Shown one piece after another: positions 10,539 to 21,363 of a DNA stretch of 64,000 bases; within the stretch, counting starts at the first letter, position 1; every line of letters begins with the position of its first letter. Below the pieces are notes generated by a model that worked only from the letters and a program-made list of their open reading frames with translations, was not told the DNA's origin and did no database searches. This stretch comes from Cladochytrium replicatum (Eukaryota; Chytridiomycota; Chytridiomycetes; Cladochytriales; Cladochytriaceae). The stretch is taken from the NCBI GenBank assembly GCA_025526935.1, contig JAHLKD010000090.1, positions 62,001 through 126,000 of the forward strand. Direction: 5' to 3'. The translations under genes were made by a program, and so were the position numbers.

Positions 10539-10559
10539 CGAAACTTTAACTTGGACACG

Positions 10560-12058
10560 TTACTACTTCTTTCTTATTTTTATCAATGGAAGTACATTCG
10601 TTACTTAAAAAGATTGATTAATGTTGTTTTGCCGATGAACGTTTTGCAAGTTATCTTCTGGTCATCGAGGAATTCCAGGCTGAGTTACCACCCAGAACTG
10701 CAGTCCCCAGAGCAGACATCCATCGCGAATAATGCTCCTCAGAAGTGAAGTCGAGAAGAATTGAGCCCACTTGCGGTTGTCAGATGCGCAAGCTGCGACT
10801 TGTGAGCTCACTGCGCGTAATTGAGGGTACTTAGGAGATCACAATGCGGAAGCTCATACCAATTCCGGAGCGAGAACCAAACCAACATCCATGAGCAGCC
10901 CAAATCTGAAATCGGCTCGAAACTACGTCCAATATAGCAAAGTATGAGTACTTCAATGGCACTCTCACTGTTCCACGATGTCGTAGAAACTGCCAAAATC
11001 CTTCGCTTGGACAGCCTGAAGCGCACTCACAGGGAATGCGCTCTCGACAAAGGGAACGCAGTGATGCGAGCCCAGATCTATCAGTTGAACTACAAAATTG
11101 GTGCCTTGGTTTTGAGGCTTAGGAGTGAATTATTGACTCGACGTGATTCTTAGCTTGAATCTACCTGGGCAGAAAACTACTATAATATCACTGGAATTCG
11201 AGGTAATGGAACTTATTGAATTGACCAGCCATTTTGCACTGACACGCTCCTTGTAGCAGATTGATAGGTAAGTATATTCTAGTTTTGGACTCGTTTAGCG
11301 TTATACATTGAACATTTGGTCTGTTGTTTGTACCTTGATCTTGTCCTGTTCTTCCTCCTTATTGTTCATGATGCCCAGCCAGTAGCTTGATCACTTGACC
11401 AAGCAAGATTGTCTTGTTGCTGAGCTTGGAGTCCTATAAAGGTTAGCAGTGTTCCCATTTTTGAATACAGAGTCTTACCTGCATCTGAAAAGCAACATCG
11501 AGCCTCTCCGGAGCAATTCCTTGTAACCGCGGTTCTCATTGAGAATTTGCCGTTGTATCCACGTCTTCCAAACCACCCCAACAGAAGATGAAGTCCGGCG
11601 ACAAAATTTTTGTTTGACAAATTTGGAGTGCAGGAGGAAGCAACCTTGAGGTATATCAGGTATAAACACTTATAACTAGTACAAGGGCAATTGTTATCGG
11701 TCACTATCATTCAGAGACTACGCACAGATACGCTCTGTTGATCCCAACATACCACGCATATGGTTCAGACCTTCCAACCATTCTAATTGACGGGATAATG
11801 CGAAGTGTATTTCATTGTTGTAAGGAACAGAGATGGACAGCTGAGCAGGCGATGTCCGTGTTGAAAGTTTTTGAGCTCATAATATAATCATTCGGTGCCA
11901 GCACACAGGTGACAGGGGTCGTGCAGGGTTTGGGGAGGAAGATGCTTCATCTTTTGCTTCTCATTCTTTCGCTACACAATGAAGCTTGTCAAGGATTGAA
12001 CCAAACACGAAGGTTAACCGATACGCTCAAGATTTTCCTTTATCACACTTGATATCGA
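10560..12058. other. Intergenic region, no gene recognised
   Basis: Only scattered ORFs under 115 codons occur here, with no recognisable motif and no convincing splice chain. The last part is probably the promoter region of the secreted protein gene that follows. Confidence 0.4.
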
Positions 12059-12160
12059 GTGCAGGAAAAAAAAGTTTTCCTTAACAGCGAAGATAATTTC
12101 AATTCATGCCAGCAGCGAAGAAGCAGTTTTGGGGCGGCAAGGAGCCATCTTTATATCGCA

Positions 12161-12168
12161 TATAAAAG
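12161..12168 (+). promoter_or_regulatory. TATA box of secreted cysteine-rich protein gene
   Basis: TATAAAAG lies 83 bp before the ATG at 12251. The leader between them is C/A-rich. Confidence 0.6.
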
Positions 12169-12250
12169 AGCTCCCTCCACCGTCCATTCAATCACCAAGC
12201 AATCCCTCAACTACCCCCATATCAAAGATCAAACCCTCAAACGAACACAA

Positions 12251-12688
12251 ATGTCCAAGAACTGCATCCTCTTTGCGCTCGTCTTTGCGACCATCGCCGC
12301 TTTCGCCCCGGTCGCCAAGGCCGTCTACTGCCCGGAGCCCACCACCGGCGGAAGGTGGCCGTACTACTGCTATCGCCAGCAGCAGTGCCAGATCTGGTAC
12401 GCCGGCACGAGCGTTCCTACCTGGGAGTACAGCACCGACGTTGTTGCCTCGAACCTCGGCGGCGCAGGCTCGCCCATCGTCTCTTGCGGCTGCGCTGAAA
12501 AGTACATGAACAACAATGACTTGCAGTGGCTCGTGAACAACGCCGGCTACCACTGGGTCACCGGCGGCGGGGTCAGGTGCGCCGTGCGCAACGATGTCAG
12601 CGACAGCCACTTTGGAAACGTGCGCAACGACATTATGAACAAGTGCAACAACTGGTACAGCAAATGGCAGTGCACCACCATTTCGTAA
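12251..12688 (+). CDS. Small secreted cysteine-rich protein (145 aa)
   Basis: The ATG at 12251 gives a clear signal peptide: a short basic start (MSKN), a hydrophobic core (CILFALVFATIAAFAP) and an AKA cleavage motif near residue 24. The mature part is about 121 residues with eight cysteines, including a CGC pair, and is rich in Trp, Tyr and Asn. Eight cysteines could make four disulfides. The family is not recognised; such proteins in fungi are cell-wall, adhesion or effector-like proteins, and nothing here decides between these. An in-frame upstream Met at 12059 would bury the signal peptide and is rejected. A good TATA box and no introns suggest strong, simple expression. Confidence 0.8.
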   Translation: MSKNCILFALVFATIAAFAPVAKAVYCPEPTTGGRWPYYCYRQQQCQIWYAGTSVPTWEYSTDVVASNLGGAGSPIVSCGCAEKYMNNNDLQWLVNNAGYHWVTGGGVRCAVRNDVSDSHFGNVRNDIMNKCNNWYSKWQCTTIS

Positions 12689-13126
12689 GCGCGGGATGGG
12701 AGAGCGACAGCGGAAAGATTGGTTCTTGACGATTGTTGGGACGGGAAGGGAAAGTATAGAAAAGCGATCGCGGCGTTCTTTGTGCATACATTGGTCTGTT
12801 TGGTCTTAAATGTTGAAAAACAATGTTTGCCTTACACAAAGTCTATCCCAACAACATGTCTTCCATCCTCCAAATAGTGATTAGGAAAGCTGAAAGAGGC
12901 TGATGGTTTTCCAGACAGTGGTAAAGTGTTTGGTGGTGTAGAGACAAATTTCAATGCAGGGCGGCCCTCCCTTCAAAATTGATCACATCTAGAAAAAAAT
13001 ATACCATTAAGCACCAAGAACAGAAAGCTAGCGACCTCAAATACGCTTATAAATATACAATAAGAAACGTAAATATCAATTCTATAATAATATTCATTCA
13101 CAAACTATCGACAGTTCAATCAGCAT

Positions 13127-14656
13127 CTACCTCGAAAACCCGGGCAACCCCCGACCCTGCTGTCGCCCAAACACTGGCGCAGGATTCCACTGCTTTTGTT
13201 GCCCCATCGCCTGCTGCATTTGCAGCTCCTGTTGGTGCTGCTGTGCGCTCCCACTCCACTGCTGTCTCATTTCATGCGCGGTCAACACACCATGCTGAAA
13301 CCTTTTCACCAGGCACACGTAAAACTCATGGGAACGCGGGTGCGACACCGGCTCGATCGACACGGTGACTAGTACCGGCGCACAGCGGCCGAAGGGCGGC
13401 AGCACGTGTAAATGCTGACTGGAACCGCGCAGCGTGGCGTTCAACAAGGAGCGATCTGCATCGTGGACTATGGATGGGAGCGTTCGACCGATGAGGAGGT
13501 TCGAGTCGATTGAGAAGAGAGTGCGTGGGTCGCCGCGGAGGAGGCGGGAGAATGTGAGGTCGTGGGTGAGATAGAAGACGACTTCGTTTGGTGGTGACGG
13601 ATGTTGTTGTTGTTGCTGTTGATGTTGTTGCTGCTGCTGCTGGGGCTGTGTTTGTGCTGTGCGGGTGGATTCGAATGATGATGGGAGAGTTGTGGGCGTT
13701 GGGAGGTTATAGTGCGGTATTTTTTGTTGGTGTTCGGAGCGTGGGAAGTTTGGGGAGGGAAAGTGTCGAGCGACCATATTCGGTGTCGAGGTGCTTGTGG
13801 AGGTTGGGGAGGGGAGGAAGCTTGCGGGAGATTGGGATGGTTGGGCGAGGAGAGAAGCGAGAGCAGTCCCGCTGGATCTATCCCCGCTCTGTGGTGCTGA
13901 AGGTGTTGCTAGCGGTGCCGGCGCCACAAATGGAATCGGGGAGCGTACCTTCTTCCGTGGGGGTGAAGCCTGATTGGACTCCGAATCCATTTCTCCGCTG
14001 GACACTGGCGAGGACGAGGAAGACGACACCGTGGGAACCGCACTAGAAAACTTGCCGTGGTTACGAGTGACCCCACCGCGGCCGGCAAGTTTCGGACGGC
14101 CTCTTCGCTTGTGATCAAGGTCTGTGCAAAGCGCCGCTTTTCCGGACTACACAAAGCCAAGGAATCAACATATAAAGAATATGGAGAAATTAAGGCACCC
14201 TACCTGCACACATCGTTTACAGGGGCGAGACTGATCGCATGCCAAATGGCTATTCCTGCAATTAAGGCATGCACGACTAACGTGAGATTTAACGGAGCGA
14301 CGAGACGGCGCAGATGCCGGAGGCGAATCTGGTTCACGCTGTTCCGCGCGATCGTTCCCTTTCGATGGCTTGGGGTGGGGCGTGTTCGAGGATGATTCGT
14401 GAGCAAAAGATGGGGAGAAGCCTGAGGCGGGAGACGGCGTCATATCGCTCGTCACTGAAGGAGTTGAGAATCCCAGTGTCGCAAGCCCGCCATTGCTGAT
14501 GCTTGGAGAATAATTATCCGTCGGCGGCGAATAACTGGCTTGTTGAGATTGTGAATTTGAGTCATTCTTGTAGTCGACGAACTGTGCATGGCGCTGTGTT
14601 TGTGCGTGGGCATGCAATTGGTCGGGTAGAGCGTTTTCTCGATTGCCGGGGATCAT
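13127..14656 (-). CDS. Zn2Cys6 transcription factor with PAS-like C-terminus (ERT1/AcuK-like)
   Basis: Two exons, 14656-14204 and 14146-13127, are joined by a 57-bp intron to give about 490 aa. The intron splits the DNA-binding domain: exon 1 ends …CKRCVQ and exon 2 begins SGKAALCTDLDHKRRGRPK. Together the cysteines read C-x2-C-x6-C-x5-C-x2-C-x8-C, the fungal binuclear zinc cluster, followed by a basic AT-hook-like RGRP. A Gln-rich tract lies near 13600-13650. The C-terminal 120 residues (VVFYLTHDLTFSRLL… through YVCLVKRF) resemble a PAS domain. Zn2Cys6 plus PAS is the layout of the ERT1/RDS2/AcuK-AcuM regulators of gluconeogenesis, so a carbon-metabolism role is an inference. The Met at 14656 is preferred over one 22 codons upstream. 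Confidence 0.8.
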
Positions 14657-15503
14657 TGCGAGTGGCAGTTCTCTCAGGAAAGATCTTCCGTGCAAGAGGA
14701 TAAGTATCCAACTGGTACACAACGAGGGGCGGGGTCGAAGGAATTAAAAGGGATGTTCAAGCATGGGGATCGAGCAGGCTAATTTAGCGTGATGTCAACG
14801 CAATGATTATTTGTGCGATGATTATTTTTATCAGGGCGTCGACGGGAAATAACCGAAATAAGCGATCATTTTTTGCATACATGCCAATAGGAGGGCGATA
14901 ATTTGACTCTCCGCTTGGGCAACAACAGCCAACGGCCGGCTGCAAGTCGACCCGGCGTGGAGCCGAAACGGGAGCCCCTTGTCCACAGCGCTACTGGTGA
15001 TCCGATGGTATGGCCAGCTTCCTAGAGGAGGTTTCCTGCGCACCACGGTGCCGACGTGCCCCTGCGGCCCTCCAATGCCCGCCTTTGTGCGGCCCCGATT
15101 TGTGTCGGCAAATTGTCTGCCGGGGATTAAATTAAACGCTCAAAATTTCCGAGTTGTCACGTGGGTGCTGCTGCCCGCCACCAGGCGCCTCCAACAGGGA
15201 CAGAGGAATAGGGAGGGGGTGAATGGTGGTGGTTGGGTCCCATGTCGTGTCCGTGGGGGCAAATTCAGTTGGGGCACAGACGAAACTGGGTCGCCATCCT
15301 GGAGCCACAAATGCCATTCTCATCAGAACCACGATACATCACACCAATTCTGTTGTACTGCTGGGTTGGTTTGTCTCCGAGAAAAATTCTTGCCCATGAT
15401 AACATGATAACACTGGAAAAGTTGCCACCGACAGCATGGTTTAATATCCATGCAGACCAGTGATATAATAGGGGCACCTACAGAGAGACGTCCTTGGATT
15501 GAC

Positions 15504-15570
15504 AAGGTTCATTTGTCGCTGAACCTTCTTTCAGTAAAGGTTCATTTGGTCGCCGAACCTTCTTTCAATG
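15504..15570. repeat. Tandem repeat, 2 units of about 33 bp with internal inverted symmetry
   Basis: Unit 1 is 15504-15535 and unit 2 is 15536-15570. Each contains AAGGTTC … GAACCTT, so each unit can also fold as a hairpin. Confidence 0.75.
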
Positions 15571-15863
15571 TTTGGTATTCGATCAATGTTAACACACGGC
15601 AATAATAAGTCAAATAATAAATCAGGCGTTATCGGGCAACTGGGCAACCGGGCAAATATGGGACCGGTCCGTTTCGATTGTCAGAACGTTACAACCCGAT
15701 GTGCTCCGAGGTGAAAGAGTGCAAAAGCCAAGTTCATTTAACCGGAAAATCATGTTGAGCCATGAGTGGGTTGATGTGATACCCCTAAAGGAATTCCTGT
15801 GCGAAGCTGATAACATTGGAGGTTTTCTATCGAAAATATCGGATCACTATCTATGCATTCAAA

Positions 15864-15909
15864 TTCGTATCACCGCCGCAATCATTTTCGTATCACCGCC
15901 GCAATCATT
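15864..15909. repeat. Tandem repeat, 2 perfect units of 23 bp
   Basis: The unit starts ttcgtatcaccgccgc and occurs perfectly twice in a row. Confidence 0.85.
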
Positions 15910-15953
15910 CGTCTCCTCCTGTTCAGGTACAAACGTTCTTCAACGACACCCCG

Positions 15954-17104
15954 TCATGTCCTTTTCCCCGCAGTCTGTTGCGTCACGACCACCTGAGGTG
16001 CACCCAACGGGACTCCCGCCATAGTGTTCGCGGTTCGCTCGCGCTGGTGGTGACTCGGGTGGAACTGGTAAGGTGGCTGCGGGTGCTGTTGGTGCATGTG
16101 CGATAATGCTGATATGGTAGCGGCGGCTTTCGAAGGTGGTTCTGGGGCGGTGTTGGGCGGGTTGGGATTCAGATACCTCTCAGCGGCCTTTTTCACACCA
16201 TACTCCAGTCAACTTCACTCATCACATCACTGATGCAACTCACCTTTGGACTTGGCAAGCAGTTGCCAAATGCTTCCAAGAGTAAATGCTCCTTCGCGAT
16301 CGCACCGGTCCAATCTGCCTCCGAAACTCTTCCGTCACGGTCCTCGTCCAGCTTCTTGAGTACGAGGTCCACAAGGTCCTTCACACCGTCCTCGTCTTCT
16401 TCCGCACCCCTGACGAGCGAGTTCTTGAGCATCTGGAACATTTCTTCCTTCGAGATGTAGCGGTCACCGTTCAGATCGTACACCCTGAAGCAAACTGGGG
16501 AGGGGAGCTGATAATGAGCTAAGACTGACAACGGATCCCATTTGTTCAACCCTCACTCTACCCGCCTCCACTCTGTGCTTTCTTTCTTCCTCAGTTCCTT
16601 ACATTTAATCCTCTCCTCTGGCTTCCCTTTAAGAAACACCGACATGCCCTTCACGAATTCCTCGTACGCTATGTAATTATCAGCATCGAGGTCAAAGCAC
16701 CTGAAAACTACAGCCAACCAAGCACGATCACATCAGCAAAACTTTTCACCCCACTCGATATATTCTGCCCTGATCGTACCCCGGTCCATGAGCAACGAGT
16801 CATCAACACCAAAGGTATCCGCAAGCACATCCCGGAAACGAGACCGGTCGATCTTGTCGTTCTGCTGGGCCAAGTCTGCAAAGTGGCGTGAGATCAGGTC
16901 AAACTCCGGGCGGGTGACTTTGAAAAATCGATGGGTTAGTTGGAGAGAGAAAAGATGGATCGTGGCTAGCCTGTCCTCACAGTTTGTGATCTTGAGCAGG
17001 TCGTCACCTGCAGCGGCGGGTTTTGAACCGGTAGCAGCCATCCAAGTCGGGTTGCTGCTGATTGGATCATGGTCAAATATAAACTTTATAATGTTACTCG
17101 CCAT
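15954..17104 (-). CDS. Calaxin/EFCAB1-like EF-hand protein (flagellar outer dynein arm)
   Basis: Calaxin is a calcium sensor of ciliary outer dynein arms. The exons are 17104-16780, 16707-16603, 16494-16244 and 16187-15954. A further in-frame 63-bp intron is likely at 16980-16918 (GTGAGG donor, CTAAC branch site), giving about 283 aa instead of 304. Three EF-hands are visible: FDLDADNYIAYEEF, YDLNGDRYISKEEM and LDEDRDGRVSEADW. Between and after them are the stretches that identify the family: MSVFLKGKPEERIK, FQMLKNSLV, KDLVDLVLKKLDED and LLLEAFGNCLPSPK. The N-terminus also aligns (FRDVLADTFGVDDSLLMDR). The last exon adds a His/Pro/Gln-rich tail not usual in the family. Neuronal calcium sensors and calcineurin B share EF-hands but not these linkers. 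Confidence 0.85.
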
Positions 17105-17109
17105 CCCAA

Positions 17110-18340
17110 CCCTGCATATTCTTCAGTTCTTTCTTTTGGTCCTCTTGTCGCAAATTTGCAACGCATCTTTTACGACTAAATTCGGGAGCTACACAGGCGA
17201 CTAGTGCGTTGCTGGTTGTATCCTGTGAGTTTCCTCCTCCACTCTTGCCCCATCAGGGATTCCTAAAAATGGAGAACGGGGTTAGCGGGAATATTTCGAT
17301 GGAGAAGGGGCAATGAGCACGCTACGTACTCTGAAGAGCTTCCGCAAACGCTTTTCATCAGTGTCATGAAACTATCCTGTGTCTTTCCAATCCCAAGTAT
17401 GATCGATTTCTGCTTTGCACACCAATCCGAAACTGGGGACGAAATCAAACAAAATGTCATGCGATGTGAACCAGCTTCTAAATCGGCGGTGCGACTGGGG
17501 GATGTTGCACAAATACCTTTAGCCATTGCGGGCGAGAATGGCTTGCAGCGGCAAGTTGATGTAAACGTGCGTGCAAGGTCAGCGAAAGACCCACCATTCC
17601 AAAAACAATCACAACAGCTTAGCAAAAGCAATGAAATATTAACGGATTATTGGTTTCAAGTCCGTAACAGCGTTTCTACTGCTCACACCAACGATTATGA
17701 TTGTGCCCTGTGCGGTACACAGGTTGTCCTGAAGCTTGGCTTTTGAGCCCATTGGTGTCGGCCAGGTGTTGGCTGATGAAAACTCTAGAATAGAAATATT
17801 ATGTTTGTGATTTGCACCGGAGAGAGAGAGCAGCTCCTGATGATGCATTTGTCGTTTCGTTGTACTACCAACTAGTTCTGAGTGAAGTCGGTGTTTTGGC
17901 CACAGAACACCATTTGTTGCGCATCTTCTATTGTAACGTATTAAGGGTTGCAAGCGCATTTCGTCATCACAACCCATCGTCAAGCTTGTACGTATCTGTA
18001 ACCTCCTCTCTTGACCTGCGGAGCGTGCAGAGATTGCGGTTCATCTGCGATTATCATGAAAGTTATCGATGAAACAATGTGGACACGAACACATGGCAGA
18101 TAAATGAACGGACACTATTCGCACATTTGTCAACTTCATTGCTCTGCCCACAAGCTCACTTCGCTACATCGGAATAGCTGTAAATAGAAGATTTCTGGTT
18201 AATTTCAGCAAGCATACATATCCACCATATACCTAAAGAGACGTGTATCATAGTTGAACGAATAGAAACACAAAGGTGCGATAATACACCGTGTTTAAAG
18301 GATTCACTGCTAAGTTTTCCACATATGGAATGAGAGTCGG
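17110..18340. other. Intergenic or unresolved region
   Basis: Minus-strand ORFs of 114-122 codons (17263-17983) show no recognisable motif and no good splice links. I see no supported gene. Confidence 0.35.
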
Positions 18341-18342
18341 CA

Positions 18343-18505
18343 TTTTCAATCCTTGAGCGAGCCCAATCCCATCACGCTCGGTCGAGGATTAAAATAGACC
18401 TCATACCATGGCTTATTTCCCAACCCCCACCCCGCGCAGATAGAGAGATAATCAATGCAGAGTGACACTACCAAGCATCAGTCTGCGTTGGTTGTCTTCT
18501 ATGAA
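18343..18505 (-). ncRNA. Candidate structured RNA, copy A
   Basis: This shares blocks with 36995-37171. On the minus strand the blocks are TTCATAGAAGACAACC… at the 5' end, CATTG…TCTCTCTATCT in the middle, and TATGAGGTCT followed by a U-rich tract and AATCC… at the 3' end. The 3' block folds as a long stem (AATCCTCGACCGAG pairing with CTCGCTCAAGGATT, one mismatch). A small hairpin (AGTG/CACT) sits where copy B has a different hairpin. A TATA-like ATTTAAAT lies about 48 bp upstream. A T-rich tract before a terminal stem resembles the Sm-site arrangement of snRNAs, but no U1-U6 signature was found. A non-coding dispersed repeat is the alternative. Confidence 0.4.
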
Positions 18506-18804
18506 CGCCGCTGGCGGTTCACCTGCTGCTGCTGGGTTGGGCAGCGCACGGTATTTAAATGATGCTTTGGCTGATTTTAAGGGAGGCGAAGCTTTTGGCA
18601 TTTAACTTGAAACAAAATTCTTGCAATTTGTTAAAATGAATGTGTGCATGTGGTAACTCTCCTCTCTGAATCGATACGACCTTTCTTTTCATGCACATCC
18701 TCAATTACAGAAAAAACAAAGGCTGCCTTTCGCTTATAAACAATAAAATTTGCGTTGCGCGCGCTAAGTACAGAATACAAATTCATTCACACCCGTCCTA
18801 CCTT

Positions 18805-20690
18805 TCACGCCTTCTCAGCCGACGGCACGGCCTTCTTGTACCCCCACCCGTGCACCCCCGGTCTCGGCTTCCCATCATACGCCGCATGAGAGAACCGTCC
18901 GTTGCCCTGGGTCCGTCCAGACACCACAAACTGCACCACAATCCCCAGCACCGCCACAGCCACAAACACAATTGCCATCACAAGCGTACTGCCTCCAAAG
19001 ATCCCTTTGACCCCGTTCTCAATCGCCCCAGCACCTGAGTTCTTCACACTGTTCGCGACGCCCGTGACAGCAGCGACGAACCCGGTGCGCACAAACACGT
19101 CAATGCCCATCGTTAGAGCAAACGCCCCAGAGATCGCGGTCGAGATGATCAGGAGCGGTTTCTCGACAAAGAGGATCGCGATGGCAAAGACGAGGGAGAA
19201 GGCGCCGATGAAGACGTAGCGCCAGACGTCGCTTGAGATGAAGGAGCTGCCTGTGACAGCGAGGATGAAGGCAGAGATGGTGTAACCCAGGAGTGCGCCG
19301 ATGAAGAAGAGACCCAAACGCCAGAGGCACAGGAACAGCGCGCCGCCAACGATGCCCATGATCAGGACGCAGACGCCAAAGATGATCGCGGCGTTGTTGT
19401 TAAAGTTGGTGAGCTGCTCGCCTTGGAGGTTGGCGGCGACAAGGTCGAGAATGAACACAGTGAGCAGGGCTGTGAAGGATACAATAGATCAGATAATGGA
19501 TACAGAACCAGAGTGAGTTGGACTTACAGAAGCTGTAGAAGCCGGCAATGAAGAGGATGATCTTGAAGAGAGCGAATCCGGCAAACGCTGTAAATAAATC
19601 GGGATTAGCAATGGGATTTGTCTTATTGAAAGCGGTAGTTCTGCTATTCCTGATAGAAGCGCCGCGTATGCTTTCAATGCAGAGTTACGTTTTTCATCGC
19701 AGTGTACGTTCACGGCAATATACAGCGCTTCGCGACGTGTATACTTTCAACGCAGTTATTTTTTCCCCACGCAGTGTATCCTTTCACGTCCAAGTTAATC
19801 ACTATTGACATACCCATCAAAACACCAAAGACGATCAAGACGATTGCAACGATCGAGCTTCCCCAGTTGATCTCATTGAGCCCTGATAACATGGCAGGTT
19901 AGCTTACCATCACCAGTGTTAAATCACAATAAAGCTCACAAGCAACGGGGTTTGCGACAGTGTTGATTGCGTTGTCGACTGCGCTGTTCCCAGTAGCGTT
20001 GGAGCTCAACTGGGCGAGAGGTTGAATGTTTGAAGAAGCACTTTCGACAGGTGCAGCATTCTCGGCAGAGGGAACAGTGTAGATCTCCAGAGCGCCATAG
20101 TACGAGTGAAGTTTCTCAAAGGCTTTCAAGCTGAATCCGCTTCCACGACCCAAGTTTGATGGAGCACCGGCTTTGGAAGCGAGAGCCGAGTCCGCCTTTG
20201 CAGCGAAAGCGTGGTTCCTTCCCCGTGGAGTCGATGCACCAGCAGCTTCAGCAGTTGCTGGAGCAGCGTTACCGTTTGGGTTAGCGTGGTTGTCTGAGAC
20301 ACGCATTTCGGGAGGCAAGCTGACGAGATGCGAGGCAGGACGGTTGAAAGGTTGACGGGCCTGATCGTGCGGAGAGACAAAGTGGTGCATACCGGGCCTG
20401 TAGGAGTGGCGGCTGTTGTAGTGAGGACGATCTGCGTGGACCGGCCTGTTTACATGGTTTCTGGCAGGGTTACGAGCCGGGTGTGGCTCCCTTCCCCAGA
20501 TTGGGTGAGGCTCCCTTCCCCAGATTGGGTGAGGCTCTCTTCCCCAGATATGGTCCCTAGGGCGGTTGTTGTTGTTCTCATTGCGACGTTCGATGTTGTG
20601 GATCTCAGCATTTGATGGCGAAGCGATGGCAGCGACGAGAAGAGCCGCAGCGACGAGCAGCAGGTTCAGCGACCGTTTGAAGCGAGACAT
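18805..20690 (-). CDS. DUF4203/TMEM198-like multispan membrane protein with secreted N-terminal domain (514 aa)
   Basis: Four exons join in frame: 20690-19940, 19882-19814, 19587-19528 and 19469-18805 (introns of 57, 226 and 58 bp). The N-terminus is a signal peptide (MSRFKRSLNLLLVAAALLVA…). An extracellular, disordered region of about 230 residues follows, rich in His, Asn, Pro and Arg, with a repeated HPIWGREP unit. The second half has about seven hydrophobic segments, starting with SSIVAIVLIVFGVLMG and AFAGFALFKIILFIAGFYSF, in the pattern of the TM7S3/TMEM198-like domain. The C-terminal tail is cytosolic-type and basic. Function in fungi is not established; animal TMEM198 acts at the plasma membrane in Wnt signalling. 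Confidence 0.75.
20488..20560. repeat. 24-bp tandem repeat encoding HPIWGREP
   Basis: Three near-identical units encode IWGREPHP in the extracellular region of the TMEM198-like protein. Confidence 0.8.
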
Positions 20691-20694
20691 TTTC

Positions 20695-21363
20695 AGGACA
20701 GCGGGAAGGTGAACGAGGAGAGAGTTGAGGTTGTGTTATTATAAAGAAGTGGGGGATGTCTCTTAGCGGAGAGAGGGGCGGGAGGAGCGAGAGACATCAT
20801 GTGAACTGGTAAGTGGGAGGTAGTGAACGGGTCATTGTGATGAACGGGTCATTATAATACTCGGTATCATCACGAAATCATCATGCACACATGGGATTTC
20901 AAGTCTCTGCTAAATCGGTGCATCGGGACTCTGATCTATTTGTGTTTTAATTTGACTGAGCTGCTCGGCATTGTTAAGTAGGTGTAGCTGCCTCGGAGAA
21001 ACTTCTAAAAAGTGTATCGATGGCCAACTAAAAGTGTATCGACGGCCAACTAACTTGCTAGAACTCTTGTTCCCAAGTTTGGATCACCTGAGTCTGGAAG
21101 CTCGTCCATCGCACCATCGCCTATCTTGATCAGTTTTCTCCCTTTCCGTTGTTGAGCTTCCTCGGCAAATTTCTATTTTTAACTTGCTGTCCTGGGATAT
21201 CGGGGATGGAAATCAAATGTGTGATTGGGTTTCCGCAAATGGATCATCAAGGACAAACCAGTTCGCCACTGTTGGGTTGGTAAATATAGTTTAGAATCCT
21301 CCATCCATCACCAACTATAAGAACTTTAAAGCCCACCCCGTCGAGGTAGGTAGGTAACTCAAC
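20695..21363. other. Divergent intergenic region
   Basis: Lies between two divergent genes. The minus-strand gene has a short TATA-like stretch (tattataaag, around 20737-20746) close to its ATG. A 17-bp direct repeat containing AAAAGTGTATCGA occurs near 21008-21045. No ORF is supported. Confidence 0.4.

Larger units (their letters stand above)
14723..15950. other. Intergenic region with short tandem repeats
   Basis: No gene is recognised. It contains two small tandem duplications, listed separately, and is probably the shared upstream and downstream flank of the regulator and calaxin genes. Confidence 0.4.

Noticed and set aside
12059-12250. N-terminal extension of the secreted protein
   Set aside because: It would place the signal peptide internally and it spans the TATA box.
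18343-18505. Assignment of the repeated element to U1, U2, U4, U5 or U6 snRNA
   Set aside because: None of the diagnostic segments (ACTTACCTG, GTAGTA, the U5 loop, ACAGAGA) is present on either strand.
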